The notes under the pieces are model-generated. The model had not been told where the DNA came from and made no database searches. It was given only the letters and a program-made list of their open reading frames with translations. Shown here piece by piece: positions 24,065 through 34,700 of a DNA stretch of 64,000 nucleotides. The position numbers were made by a program, and so were the translations under genes. The stretch lies in the NCBI GenBank assembly GCA_020081605.1, contig JAHREC010000049.1, positions 4,030,001 through 4,094,000 of the forward strand. Reading direction: 5' to 3'. The stretch's first letter is position 1, and each line of letters begins with the position of its first letter. This DNA comes from Albifimbria verrucaria (taxonomy: Eukaryota > Ascomycota > Sordariomycetes > Hypocreales > Stachybotryaceae).

Positions 24065-25754
24065 TTAAATGAATGGAGATGAACCAAATGGCCACGTCGG
24101 TTCCGGAACGAAAGAAGCATTGAGTCCACCAGCCATATAAACTGCTATAATGCTGATCAGGCAAGGCCACTGGAATTGGTCTGGTCGATAGAAGATGATT
24201 GTAGTCACATAGGACAACATTTCGAACAGATTTTGAGAGGCAGCTTCGACGGATGAAAATGTTCCACGAAAAGCGGCGTCAACTTCCTATCATGACGAAA
24301 ACTCGTTAGAAAATTCTAGCTTCACAGCCGCAGCTAAAGTTGCGGTAGACTTAAACTTGCTTACATCCTGTATAATCATTTGAGCACACAAGTCGAAGCC
24401 CCAAAGCCCAACTCGACTCAAAGCCACACAAACAACGAACCCTGTAACGGAAATCACCAGCGGGTAAGATGAGCTGTAGATCCCACTGAAGAGCCAGCCT
24501 AGCCCAGCTGTCAACCAGATCATCTGCCAACTCAGACTCCACATCCCGGCGCGGACAGTTCCAATGTGCTTCATGAGCCAGGGCGTGACCCATGTGGCAC
24601 TCAACTCGAGGATCGTGCTGACCGTACGTGCAGCTCCGATATATAGCGGAGTATACCCCGAGGAAATCAAGAACGAGATCATCTGGCCGGAAAACGACAG
24701 AACTGTGAAGTAGAGCAAGGCAAGTGAAATGGAGGGTAGGAAAGCCGGATGGCGGAAGTAGGTCGGTAAGGATGTAATGGGAATAATCCCGTAACAAACT
24801 GACTTAACCCGCCCCTTGAGGCTCTCCTCGCCTAGATCCGGCTTATGAGCCTTCCGTCGTTGTAAACCTGGGTGGCTTTTATAGACCTACTACCATTAGA
24901 GAAGTCCTGCAGTATGGTAGCGATGGAAGGAGTACCTCTTCGATGAAAAAATATTCAAAAAATACGGATACTCCCGTCATGCCTAAAACGGTCCATATCG
25001 CAATGTTTGTCGAGGCGGTCGCTACTAATGAGATCAGAAACGGCCCGAGCAACTTACACAACAAGTCTATGCGGCGAATTCGAGCGTTCAGAACTAGTAG
25101 GCGAGGTTAGCCTTCCCCATACAAGGAATTGTATTTATGCCTTCTAGCGACGAACCGCGACGCAAATCTTCATTCCCTTCGGTCATCACAACAACCTAGC
25201 CAACGATTAGGAGCCTGTAAGCGTCACATCGATTGAGGAAAATGCCTACCCAGTCACGCTCTATAGAAACTAGGTTGGCCAATGCGCAAAGTTTCTCAAC
25301 GCAGGCCAGTATGGTCAACAACGCGAACAGCCCCTAGTGAGCTTTGTAGTTGGTGCTCCATCGGACTCAATAGCCCAGAGAATCCCACAGCTACCCGCGA
25401 CTGCGAGGCGCTGTCCTATTATAGATGTCCTAACGACGTTGAGACGATTCCCGTTATCTATCCATGATCCAATAGATTGGGCGAATAGAACTCCTGCTGC
25501 ATTACGGACCAAGGCATAAATAGACATTGGCTGTAATGTATTCGGGAATATGGTTGCCAAGAATAACACGGCACCGAATTCGAAGACACGTGAGTTCCAT
25601 GTTGAGAGGAAGTGAGATGTGTATAGCTGGATCTCTCTCTTCTGGGGATTTTTGCCGTTGTTGTGTCTGAATCTTCACCGGTATCAATGGCGATGAGGGC
25701 AGCCGTTGCATCTCTTGCGGTGACATGCTGGGTTGGACTGGTGTTGTCTGGCAT
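24065..25754 (-). CDS. Ferroportin-like SLC40 transporter; two frame breaks
   Basis: Exon 1 (25754-25250) starts MPDNTSPTQHV with a polar N-terminus and covers the first helices: FLSTWNSRVFEFGAVLFLA, PMSIYALVRNAAGVLFAQS, then the signature loop GSWIDNGNRLNVVR. Later exons show EKLCALANLVSIERDW, LRRVLNARIRRIDLLCKLLGP, a long second half (SFSGQMISFLISSGYTPLY) and the closing EVDAAFRGTFSSVE...NLFEMLSYVTTIIF. These match the SLC40 family, whose animal member exports Fe(II); fungal members are uncharacterised. Introns include 25249-25196 and one before VLNARIRR with donor GTTCGT (62 bases). Frame breaks lie near 25635 and in the GGGG run near 25332. Stop at 24065. It is divergent from the Kelch gene over a 628-base promoter. 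Metal efflux, or export of a metal-binding metabolite, is inference. Confidence 0.83.
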
Positions 25755-26077
25755 CGTTCTGGCGATCGTCTTGATTGCAGTGTACCGGTCGTAGCTTAAT
25801 GTGGAATTGAACAAGATTGAACTCAGAATACTGCTCAAGACATCGAGAGCAGCTCCGGGTGTCTTCTTCTGGCATATCCTTAGAGGCGTGGGTTTAGCTG
25901 GTTTACTGATAACTTGGTCAGTGATTGATGAAGATGATATTTCTTAACCTTACATTTCATATGCACAACATATTCAGAAATACGCAAACTGCCAATGTAA
26001 TTCAACTACAGGAGTCATGCAAAAGTTTCCTTTCTTGTATGTTGTTATGGATACTTGAAGATGCGTACACTCCTTAT

Positions 26078-26096
26078 CGGAGGCTTACAACCTCCG
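26078..26096. promoter_or_regulatory. CGG-N13-CCG inverted repeat
   Basis: CGGAGG and CCTCCG flank the 7-base spacer CTTACAA. The outer triplets form an inverted CGG/CCG pair as bound by Zn2Cys6 dimers. It is one of two related palindromes in this promoter. Confidence 0.45.
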
Positions 26097-26126
26097 TCTA
26101 GTGTGGGTACGCGGAGGTTCTAGTGC

Positions 26127-26154
26127 GCCACGGAGGTTTATAAAGCTCCGTGGC
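26127..26154. promoter_or_regulatory. 9-bp-arm palindrome GCCACGGAG / CTCCGTGGC
   Basis: The two 9-base arms are exact reverse complements around a 10-base AT-rich loop. Each carries the CGGAG core seen in the neighbouring palindrome, giving CGG-N14-CCG. It could be an operator or a cruciform. Confidence 0.45.
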
Positions 26155-26289
26155 CAGGGATAGACACTCAGGTTAGGCATTTAGGGATGCACATGGCTCA
26201 ACACTGGTGTGGGGTTCACTGCGTGGTCTCAACCCACGACAACCAGTGATAGGGTGATGGAGACACGATACAGCCAGGACTATGGTGTC

Positions 26290-26295
26290 TATAAA
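26290..26295 (+). promoter_or_regulatory. TATA box of the Kelch gene
   Basis: TATAAA 88 bases before the Kelch ATG, in a suitable position for a core promoter. Confidence 0.4.
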
Positions 26296-26382
26296 TGGTT
26301 CGATTGCCTGACCCCTCCTGTATGGAGGGCTTTTGTACTAAAATCTTCATATTGTGATTGAATTCACCCTACAAAGCCCAAA

Positions 26383-27447
26383 ATGTCCAAACTTACCGCC
26401 CAGTGGTCAAGATTGACAGCAAGCCCACGACTGGAAAGGTCCTCGCAATGCTTGTCAGTGCTAGGATTTCAGGCATGGATTTTTGGCGGAGAACTACTAC
26501 CGAGACAGCCCGTTGACAACCAGTTTGACGTTGTTGAGCTGGAGTCTGAGAAAGGTATGGTGTTACATGCTGTTCATTGTTGGTCTAGCTGACGACGTCA
26601 AGACGGGGCCGCCGCCACTACGCTCAAGGCCCCAACCCAGCCCCTTCCTTGCCCTCGCGTCGGCACAGCTACAGTGGTAATCGGTGACGCCCTATACATG
26701 TTTGAGGGACGAGGCGGCTTGGAAATGATGCCGGTTGAGGAGAAGGGGCAGTCTGGCGGTATGTCCCAGCTAAGGGACTCTGGGAGCTCCTCACTCCAGC
26801 GGACCCTGATACACCCTACCCATCTGGGCGCAGCTACCATGCAATGACTTCCGATAAAGTTGAAAACATCTATGTTCATGCAGGCTGTCCCGAGAAAGGG
26901 AGACTCTCTGATCTGTGGGCATTCAATGTTAACACCCGAACGTGGACAGAATCGCCCGCTGCGCCATCACCAGCGCGTGGTGGAGCATCTCTAACCTTTA
27001 CAATAAGAAACTGTACCGTATGAACGGTTTCGATGGACAAAAAGAGCTGGGTGGAGTCATCGACGTGTATGATATCGTCACCCGTACGTGGTCTACTCTA
27101 CAGTTCATTCCGGATGGCGTTGAGGGTCCCACGCCACGAAGTGTCGGCGCGCTGCTTGCCATAGAGATCAACAATGAAGCTCATCTTGTCACACTTTTTG
27201 GGGAACAGGACCCAAGCTCATTGGGACACGCCGGTGCAGGCAAGATGCTAGGTGACGTATGGGCATTTGACCTGAAAAACAACAAGTGGTCGCTAGTTGA
27301 ACCTAGTGGCGATCGGCCAGCACCTAGAGGGTGGTTCTCTGCGGATGTCGTGCAGGATGCGCAGGGCAAGCAAGGAATAATCTTCCATGGAGGCCTGGCG
27401 GAAGACAATTCCAGGCTGGGGACGTCTGGAGGTTGACATTCGCGTAG
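26383..27447 (+). CDS. Kelch-repeat beta-propeller protein; three frame breaks
   Basis: The product is about 339 residues, a size that fits a single five- to six-bladed Kelch propeller and nothing more. An intron at 26555-26602 joins LESEK to DGAAATTLK in frame. Blades show the Kelch pattern of small or hydrophobic strands, paired Gly and a spaced aromatic pair: QAWIFGGELL, DALYMFEGRGG, NIYVHAGCP...LSDLWAFNVNTRTW, KKLYRMNGFDG...VIDVYDIVTRTW, HLVTLFGEQ...LGDVWAFDLKNNKW and GIIFHGGLAED...GDVWRLTF. The frame is broken by single missing bases near 26747 (G run), 26998 (T run) and 27421 (G run). Stop is TAG at 27445-27447. Small fungal Kelch proteins of this type are relatives of plant nitrile-specifier proteins, which are Fe(II)-dependent; whether that applies here is unknown. 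It is divergent from the SLC40 gene. Confidence 0.8.
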
Positions 27448-28571
27448 TGGCAGGGTGGACAACCCGTACGTGGCGAACCAAAAGAACGAAATGAAACGAT
27501 ACAAGGAGTCCAAATTTATCTTTGTTTCCAAAGTCACATACCTAGTAAAGATCTACAATCTTCTATCGACATCAGAATCGTGTATTGATGAATATCATCA
27601 AGCCGGTTGCTTCCCTGCACGACTCAAGACCAAGGCGTTGCATAATTGACTTGGACATGTCCCAGTTCACCCCTAGTGATATGCAATTGCTCTTCTGCCG
27701 TTATCAAACATCATTAGACACTCCTTATAAACGTTTTACTCCTTATTGCGTATCAGTGGGTGGCCGGAAGCTGTCTGCGTTATCATGTTTTGCAGCTTTG
27801 CCGAGCTCGGTAAGTCAAAGTAGACATATCTTGAAGTCCTTGAAGGAGATTTGCTACGCATATAATGCAAAGTAAACAAATACAGGAGACAATTTCAGGG
27901 TATCTGGAAATTCATGGACATTCGCTGGTGACGTGGGCAAATGCTAGTATTCCGACTGGACGCCCCTTTACTGTCCTGGTCTAACACTAAACCTCCAATA
28001 GTTTACACCGAGACTTGGCAGTCTAATTTTACGAACGTGCATCAATTCGGAGACTATCGCCGGTGGACGTCAATACGCGGCCTCACAATGACTGAGATTA
28101 AAGGGCCTTGTCGAGTATTGGGTGGGACAGCTGGGGCTTTCGGCTCACTGAATTTAAGGTATTAGTTTGAGTAGATAGCCACAAGTCTTAATATAGCGCT
28201 GGACCATGATGCATGCCCCTTGGTGGCACCCTGTTAGCGGCACCAACTTGGACAATGCCGAGAAAAAGGACGGATAGATCCATCAGTGCTTACTAGAGCG
28301 TCAGCACTGGCTGTGAGAAAACGGACAGAATAGGCGTGTGCCGTAGTATTCCTAACTTACCCAGGTTTGGGATTATCAGCTTTATCTTAGGCGTCCCTTA
28401 GTATATATACAGCATGAATCTGAACATCTGGTTTCAAACCAATCCAAACAACAACTTTTCCTTACAGTCTTTCCTTTGTCTGTTCATTTCTCTCTTTTCC
28501 TTTCGTCTGGAACGATTTTTCACTTATTTTCTTGTTCATTGTAAATTCTTTCATTCTTTCTATCTACCAAC
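27448..28571. other. Intergenic, promoter of the LPMO-like gene at its right end
   Basis: No gene recognised in 27,448-28,300. The right end has the marks of a strong fungal promoter and leader: a TATA-like GTATATATAC at 28401-28410, then a C/T-rich leader (TTTCCTTACAGTCTTTCC and similar) up to the ATG at 28572. Confidence 0.55.
28401..28410 (+). promoter_or_regulatory. TATA box of the LPMO-like gene
   Basis: GTATATATAC lies about 165 bases before the start codon and is followed by a pyrimidine-rich leader, as in highly expressed fungal genes. Confidence 0.45.
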
Positions 28572-29627
28572 ATGATGCTCTCAAAGCCCATCGCTTATGC
28601 CACTCTGGCCGGCACAGCCAGCGCCTGGATTAAGCTCACCAACCCAGTGCCATTCACCTACGACGGCATAGCTTATACAGCCAATCAGCCATTGGATTCC
28701 CATGGATCTGATTTCCCATGCAAAGGCGTCAGCTACAACATCGACCAGCTCAACACCTTTGAGGCTGGAAGCACCCAGGAGCTTAACTTTGCCGGAGTTG
28801 GAACCGCTGGTGGTGGCTCGTGCCAGGTCTCAGTCACCACAGATCTCCATCCTACCAAGGACTCGGTATGGAAGGTTATCAAGTCCATCGAGGGTGGCTG
28901 CCCGGCTCGGGACACACGCTACAACCTCGATACCGAGGTTCCCGATGCCTACAACCACCCAGTCCCCTTTGGATACAACTTCACTGTTCCCGACCTTGAT
29001 TCTGGCAAATACACTCTTGCCTGGACATGGTTCAACAAGATTGGCAACCGTGAGATGTACATGAACTGTGCTCCACTTGAGATTAGCGGTGGTGCAGGCT
29101 CTGTGAAGCTCGACAGCCTTCCGGACATGTTTGTTGCCAATGTTGGTAATGACTGCATAACATCCGAGGGAGACGTCTTGTTCCCCAACCCTGGTGCGGA
29201 TGTAGAGCAGCTCAATGGCGCTACAGAGGCATGGTACACACCAACGGGCGCATGCACTACTGCCCTAGGCTCTGCTGCTCCAACCACTGTCCCAACCACT
29301 ATCACCATTGCCGATGAACCGCCCGTCACCACCAGCCCACCCAGTCTTCCTACTCATGGGATCCCTGTGCCTCCAGAGGCGCCGGCCCTGGGAACCCCGG
29401 TTGAAGTTCCGGAAGGTATCCCAGCCATCGTTGGTAACAACGGGTTCTTCAAGTACAAGCCTGGCGATGTTTGCGCGACTGCGACCTGGGTCAACTGTAT
29501 TGATGGCCACTCTTACCAGACTTGCGATGGCCTTGTCTGGTCAGACATCACCACGATTTCCGAGGCCAATGTTATCTGCGCTGTGGGTGAGGCTGCTCAG
29601 CTGCAACGCTACATTGCTTTGCAATAG
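28572..29627 (+). CDS. Secreted LPMO-like (chitin-binding type) protein with C-terminal Cys domain
   Basis: An uninterrupted 351-residue frame. Residues 1-18 are a signal peptide ending ASA. The N-terminal domain (about 19-172) has the pattern of fungal LPMO-like chitin-binding proteins: GSDFPCKG (45-52), GGGSCQVSV (80-88), SIEGGCP (105-111) and WFNKIGNREMYMNC (153-166). A Pro/Thr-rich linker (about 240-290) leads to a small C-terminal domain with four Cys (DVCATATWVNCIDG, YQTCDG and VICAVG). In copper LPMOs the mature N-terminus is His, which makes the histidine brace; here the residue after the predicted cleavage site is Trp19, so ordinary oxidative activity is doubtful. It probably acts outside the cell or in the wall. 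It has no frame break. It is the last gene of the accessory block; the repeat copy lies about 330 bases downstream. Confidence 0.82.
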   Translation: MMLSKPIAYATLAGTASAWIKLTNPVPFTYDGIAYTANQPLDSHGSDFPCKGVSYNIDQLNTFEAGSTQELNFAGVGTAGGGSCQVSVTTDLHPTKDSVWKVIKSIEGGCPARDTRYNLDTEVPDAYNHPVPFGYNFTVPDLDSGKYTLAWTWFNKIGNREMYMNCAPLEISGGAGSVKLDSLPDMFVANVGNDCITSEGDVLFPNPGADVEQLNGATEAWYTPTGACTTALGSAAPTTVPTTITIADEPPVTTSPPSLPTHGIPVPPEAPALGTPVEVPEGIPAIVGNNGFFKYKPGDVCATATWVNCIDGHSYQTCDGLVWSDITTISEANVICAVGEAAQLQRYIALQ

Positions 29628-30651
29628 AGCTTGAGTTAAGGCCCCATTGAACTGCATGTAAATATATGGTGTAAGGTGCGAGGAAACTGGGAGTATTGGG
29701 AGGTGGTTGAGCTTGGTAGACTAGATAGTTATGAAGAATTTCTTGGATATTAAATATATACTATGAGCGTATAGATTCCTTCAGATCCTAATTGGCTATT
29801 AGTGCAAAAGTCCTGCTATAGCGGAGCGAGAAGAGCCTAGCAATATGATAATAATAGATTAATCTCTAAAGAGCCTTAGCAGGGAGAGAGTAGTATCTTT
29901 TCCTACGTATTGCTAAGGTGGCATGTAAGTCCGATGCCTTCGTGAGCAGATGGGAGGTAGAAATTCCGAATATCTAGCGCAGATATCTGGACAAACCATC
30001 AACGAAATACCTAACAATAAACGAGTAAAAATATCACAAATTCATACTATTATGATAATATATTGAAAGGCTAACTCATAGTTATCAAGACTTTGTATAC
30101 GTAAAGCCCTCTGTCTGAATGGAAATCGGGAGGTTGGCGAAACTTATGTCATCTCACTGTAGTCTGTGGCTTTCCAGCCTCAATGAGATAGATACTCACC
30201 CATACAACAGATTGGCATGGCAAATCGCCCATTAGCTGCACAGAAATCACAGAAGAAACATCATAAATCAGGTGGTCAAGTACAGGCATACTAAAGAAAA
30301 CGTACTACAGCCGTATACCATCCTTCCTTTTGCTAATCATGCCACCACTTGCAAAACCATTCCACATCATCGCTTGTTACCCTGATGAAAAATCGAAAGC
30401 AAACTGGCAATCGACAACAACGCCATGAGCCCAGCCCATGACCCCTAATGTCAATGAAACCATTCGTGCGAGCCAGGTAAAAGCAGCCCGATCCTGAGTG
30501 AGTTCATATTGCTCACCAGCGATCGTACTCTCACATGCCCGTTGGATCAATCTATCCTCCACCTTCACATTCTAGCTTAAAGACCTGCAGCTTGGGTATC
30601 GTCCAAAGAAAAAGAGCGTAAGTATTCCTTGCGTCATCATCAAACCTCGCT
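29628..30651. other. Convergent AT-rich spacer containing a dispersed repeat copy
   Basis: It lies between the LPMO-like and ER-protein 3' ends. It is AT-rich, with likely polyadenylation signals near 29,750. A 203-base repeat copy sits at 29959-30161. No coding frame worth naming. Confidence 0.55.
29959..30161 (+). repeat. Dispersed 203-bp repeat, copy A
   Basis: It aligns over its whole length, in the same orientation, with 60157-60359. Shared blocks are AGAAATTCCG, ATATCTAGCGCAGATATCT at the left, ACTATTATGATAAT/AGTATGATAATA in the middle, and GTCATCTCACTGTA at the right end. Copies are diverged. There is no coding capacity, and no clear terminal inverted repeat or target duplication was seen. 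It may be a MITE-like or SINE-like relic. Confidence 0.75.
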
Positions 30652-33600
30652 TTACAGCTCATCCTTCGACTTCTTCACCGCCTCGGTAGCTGGCTTGCCG
30701 CGCTACCAACCTTGTCTCCGACTGATGCGGCGGCCGCGCTGGCTTGGCTGGCAAAGCTGCCAATGTTTGCTGAAGCCGTTGCGTAGGCTGCGTTAAACCG
30801 TGAAAGAACGCTCTCAGTAAAGCTAGGCTCCTTGCCGCTGATGAGCTCAGAGAGCAGCTCGCTAACAGCCTCATACTGCTTCGCCGCCTCGGCCGATGCC
30901 GTCTTTGCCGAGTCGGCGGCTGCCCCTGTAGCGGAAGCAGCACCGCTTGCGACAGCTTCCGTTGCACCAGCAATATGTGCGCTCGCATCCTGGACAAGAC
31001 TGTCGTACCAGCCGATGGCTGTTGGCTCGCTGTATACTCGTCCGCTAATCTGGGCCACAACATCATCCCATCTATCGGCAAGTGCCTTACCAGCGAGGTA
31101 CACCTGCTCCTTGGCCGCGTCATTGATAGCAGCAATAGACTCGTCAACAGTGTCGATGGCTGAGGCAACAACATCTGTTGCAGCAGAGTACACAGATCCA
31201 GCAGCTTCTTCCGCGGCGTTAACGGCCGAGGCGGCCGACTCCTGAGCCACCGATGCGATGGAGGATGCAGTGCCGATGAGATCAGTTGGCGTCGGCGTGG
31301 CTGTGACAGAGGAGAAGGCTGACGAAGCAGCGGACAAGAAGCTAGAGTAGCGTTCCTGAGCAAGACCAAGACCAGCGTAATAGTTCACCTTGGCCTGGTC
31401 GTAGTACTTCTGCATGGGCGAGGTTGGGGTGGGAGTAGCAAGGCCCATCGCAATCAGAGCGCTGGAATATTGAAGCTCAGCCCAGAGACGGCCATCGTTC
31501 AGTCTCTCTGAGGCAATGGATTCAACCTTGTTCCAGTCCAAATTGGCCTTGGTCGTTGGGGTAGGAGTTCCGTACACGCCGGTAGATGCGGCCGCAATAG
31601 CTTCGTTCAATCTTCCGCTAGCGGCAGCAACAGCGTTGTCATAGGCGGATGAAACTGACGAGAAGAGCTGCTCATGAACAGGCTTTGCAGTGCCATAGAT
31701 TTGAGCTGACACAACAGAGACTGCGCTTGAGTACTGCTCAAAGGCTCTGGCCACGGCAGTTGAGTACGCCTCCTGAGCGGCGTTAGTTGCGCTAGATACC
31801 ATGTCTGGGTCGATATAGTCCTCCAGGATTGGCTGGCGCTCTGGTACTTCCTGGGCCATTGCACCAAGGAACGCTGGCTTTACAGCTGGAGTCTCAGACA
31901 CGATGGGCTCCTCTCGCTGCGTCAAAGGATCCTCCTCCACGTCAATGGGTGCTTCCTTTACCAGCTCGGGCTCCTCCGCTCTATCTTGCTCTGGCTCCTG
32001 TGGCACGATCTCAGGGATTTGACTGTTAAGCGCAGGCCCCGAGTCAGTGACCTCTGTTGCCACAGACGCGACGGAGGACGTGTCGCTGAAAACACTATTA
32101 ACAGACTCCGACGCATCAGATACGACCGATTCAGCACTCTCCGAAGCAGCGTCAGCAAAGCTGGCAGCAGAATCCCAGCCTTGGGACGCTTGAGAAGAAG
32201 CTTCGGTGGCAATGCTCTCCGCGCTCTCGGCCACAACGGCTGTGGCAGCCTTAACGTTGTCACGAAGCTCATCCCCAGCCTCATTTGTAGCCTTCTCACC
32301 TTCAGACAGCACGCTCGAAACGGCCTGGCTAGCCGCTGTTGACTGCTCAGTAGCAGCTTCTGAAGCATCGCCTGCGACATCTAGAACAGAAGATTTCACA
32401 TCCTGAGCATAAGAAGAAGCAGAGCTAGCCGCGGAGGAAGCGACATTTGCGGCAGCTTGTGTGTTGGATTCAACAGCATGGGCAACAGAATCACCGGCAG
32501 AAGATGCAGCGCTGCTCGCCGCTGCTGCATTCGAGCTAGCAAACTTGGCGGCGGACTCAGTGCTTGAGGAAGCTGCATCTCCAACAGAAGCAACCTTTTC
32601 GTTAATGTATGATGCAGCAGACGAAGAAGCCTCAGCAGCAGATTCAGTACCTGAAGAAACCGCCTCTCCAACAGATGCCACCTTTTCGTTGACGTACGAA
32701 GCAGCGGATGAGGAAGCCCCGGCAGCATTCTCCGCGACAACAGAGCTAGCATCTGAAGCCTTCTCGACGACAGTGTCCTTCAGGCGAGCGGCTTCCTCGG
32801 CAGCAAGCTTCCTGGCTGCCTCTGCCTTCTCCGCTGCAGCTTGCATAGCCGTTGACTCAAAGTTGTCGGTAGCATCTTGGGCCACAATCTTCCAGTGCGC
32901 GACCTCCTTAAGGCGGCCCAGGTCCTTTGCAGCTGCAGACGCAATTTCCATGCCTTCATCCTCGACCTGCGCCGAGGCATCGTTGGCCTCGGCCAAGCTG
33001 GGGTGGGTAACAATCAGTTGCTTGAGCTGATCCGTCCACTGGGCAAGAGTGGTCTTCAATTCGTGGTACTTGGCCCAGTCCTTGTAAGTAACGCCATCAG
33101 TCCAGGCCCACTTCATGCCAATCTTCTGAAGGGCGAGGTTTCTAGTTTCGTCTAGGATCTGGAAGTGAACGTCGGCAGCCCGGAGCACCTCTTCTCGTAG
33201 CTCGGAGTCATAGCTCTCCCGCCATTCGCGGATTGCCTGGGCCTGCTCCTTGATAGCCACACCAGCGGTGCGAACAGCCTGGAGAGCTTTAGCGTCAGCG
33301 CCATCAACATCATCGCCTGCGTTTTCCGCAATAGTCGAAATCTTGCTCTTAAGGATATCCAGCTGGATCTTGATAGTTTCCTTGAGCTTCTTAACCATCT
33401 CCTTGCCGGTCTTGTTGGCGTTCTCGCTAATCATGCGATGCGCGATCTCAGCAACTCTATCTTCCATGTCGTTGGCGCCCTCGTCAGCCTGGGCAGCGAA
33501 CTTATTCTGCCACGATTCCAGGTCTTGGGCGACCATCTCACGCGCGTTCTTTCTAACATCACTCTCCCCATCGGCAGCCGGGGGCCTGAACAGGGAAACG

Positions 33601-34700
33601 AATTCAATGGGGGCTTCTTCGGGCGTCACTGTCTCAGTCGGGATAACCTCTTCAGTTGTTGTGGAGACCGAGGTGGCGGTGCTGGCTTGGGAAGTTGGCT
33701 TGTTAAAAGAGGATGATGGGGCCTCAGAAGTAGCGCTGTAAATTTGTTAGGTCAAGATATAAATGCGGTTTCCTTTTATCATGTACGCACCGGTTCAAGG
33801 ATTCGGTAATGGCCTCGAGCTTGGCCTTGCTCCTGTATCTACCTAGACGCTCTCCAATGCGGAGAAGCTGGGGCTCGACGTTTTCGAGGTAAACAACACG
33901 AAGCTGGGGCCACACAGCCGTCTCGAGAAAGGTGTTGGTCTTGTTCCAGCCCCAATAGGCGGCGGGCAGGGCCGTGGTAACGGCGAAGTCTGAGGCAGCG
34001 TTGTAGCCTTGGAGTGCGTAGGGCTGGGCAAACTGATAGCCCGGTACCACAAATTCATAGTAAAGCTGAAGAGTGTTGGTTCGGGCAATGTCGTAGTAGG
34101 GGCCGATGGCGGTATTGGCCTGGCTCAGGTACGGCGCAACATTTTGGCTGTATTTATCCTGAGCGACGGCCTGGAACTTGGACAGCTGGGGCTGGGCGTT
34201 CTTCTCCCACTGCTCGCGAGCATAACCCTGGCCCTTCTCGACCCAGGGAGCGCCATACTGAACAGCGTAGCGGCGCGTCGGGGTGAGGACATGTGTGTCG
34301 ACAGCGTCGTAGTAGGGCTTCGCGATCTCAACGTAGGGAGCGGCGTGTTGGTCGTAGTAGGGCTGGACATGCGGGATGACGGCATTCTTGGTTTGGAAAT
34401 AGTATTTGCAGATGGAAGGTGAGCTCTCATCGCATGCCTCGAGCGACGAAGGGCAGCGGAACAGGATGATGAATATGGCGGCCCAGATGGAGAGTCTGGG
34501 GACGGTTAGCGACAGGCATGACAAAACGACAGCAACACGCGGCGCCGGAAAGAGATGTGCTTACCTGGCAGCAGCGCTGACGCTCCGGCTCAGGAAACCA
34601 GGGCCTCTTTTACGGGCTTGGACCGGTAGACGGCTTTTCCATTGGCGTGACCGTTGAGGTGGCCGTTGGAGCCCTTGAGCGAGCCGTTGGACTCGGCCAT
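30652..34700 (-). CDS. Large ER-type protein with signal anchor, Ala/Ser repeats and C-terminal KDEL; two frame breaks
   Basis: Three exons: 34700-34565, 34495-33791 and 33735-30652, about 1,308 residues. The polar N-terminus (MAESNGSLKGSNGHLNGHANG) precedes a hydrophobic anchor (LSIWAAIFIILF). A Tyr/Pro-rich region repeats PYYD (VQPYYDQHAAPYVEIAKPYYD, IGPYYD). A charged helical region follows, then a long Ala/Ser-rich stretch with a near-exact duplication (SSSAASYVNEKVASVGEA and SSSAASYINEKVASVGDA), then Tyr-rich segments each ending YGTPTPT or ATPTPT. One missing A near 34600 breaks the leader after KPVK. One missing G near 30700 hides the true end, EAVKKSKDEL. A C-terminal KDEL is the ER-lumen retrieval signal, so with the N-terminal anchor most of the chain should be lumenal. 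Automatic pipelines sometimes label homologues as a hox factor; nothing here supports that. Function unknown. Confidence 0.78.

Larger units (their letters stand above)
25755..26382. promoter_or_regulatory. Bidirectional promoter of SLC40 and Kelch genes
   Basis: The 628 bases separate two divergent start codons. Two hairpin-like palindromes lie at 26078-26096 and 26127-26154, and a further CGGAGG stands between them at 26112-26117. TATAAA lies at 26290-26295, 88 bases before the Kelch ATG. The palindrome block has unusually high GC for this AT-rich area. Confidence 0.5.

Noticed and set aside
25500..26400. Terminal inverted repeats of a transposon around the SLC40-Kelch promoter
   Set aside because: The palindromes are local hairpins in a promoter; no transposase relic or target duplication was seen.
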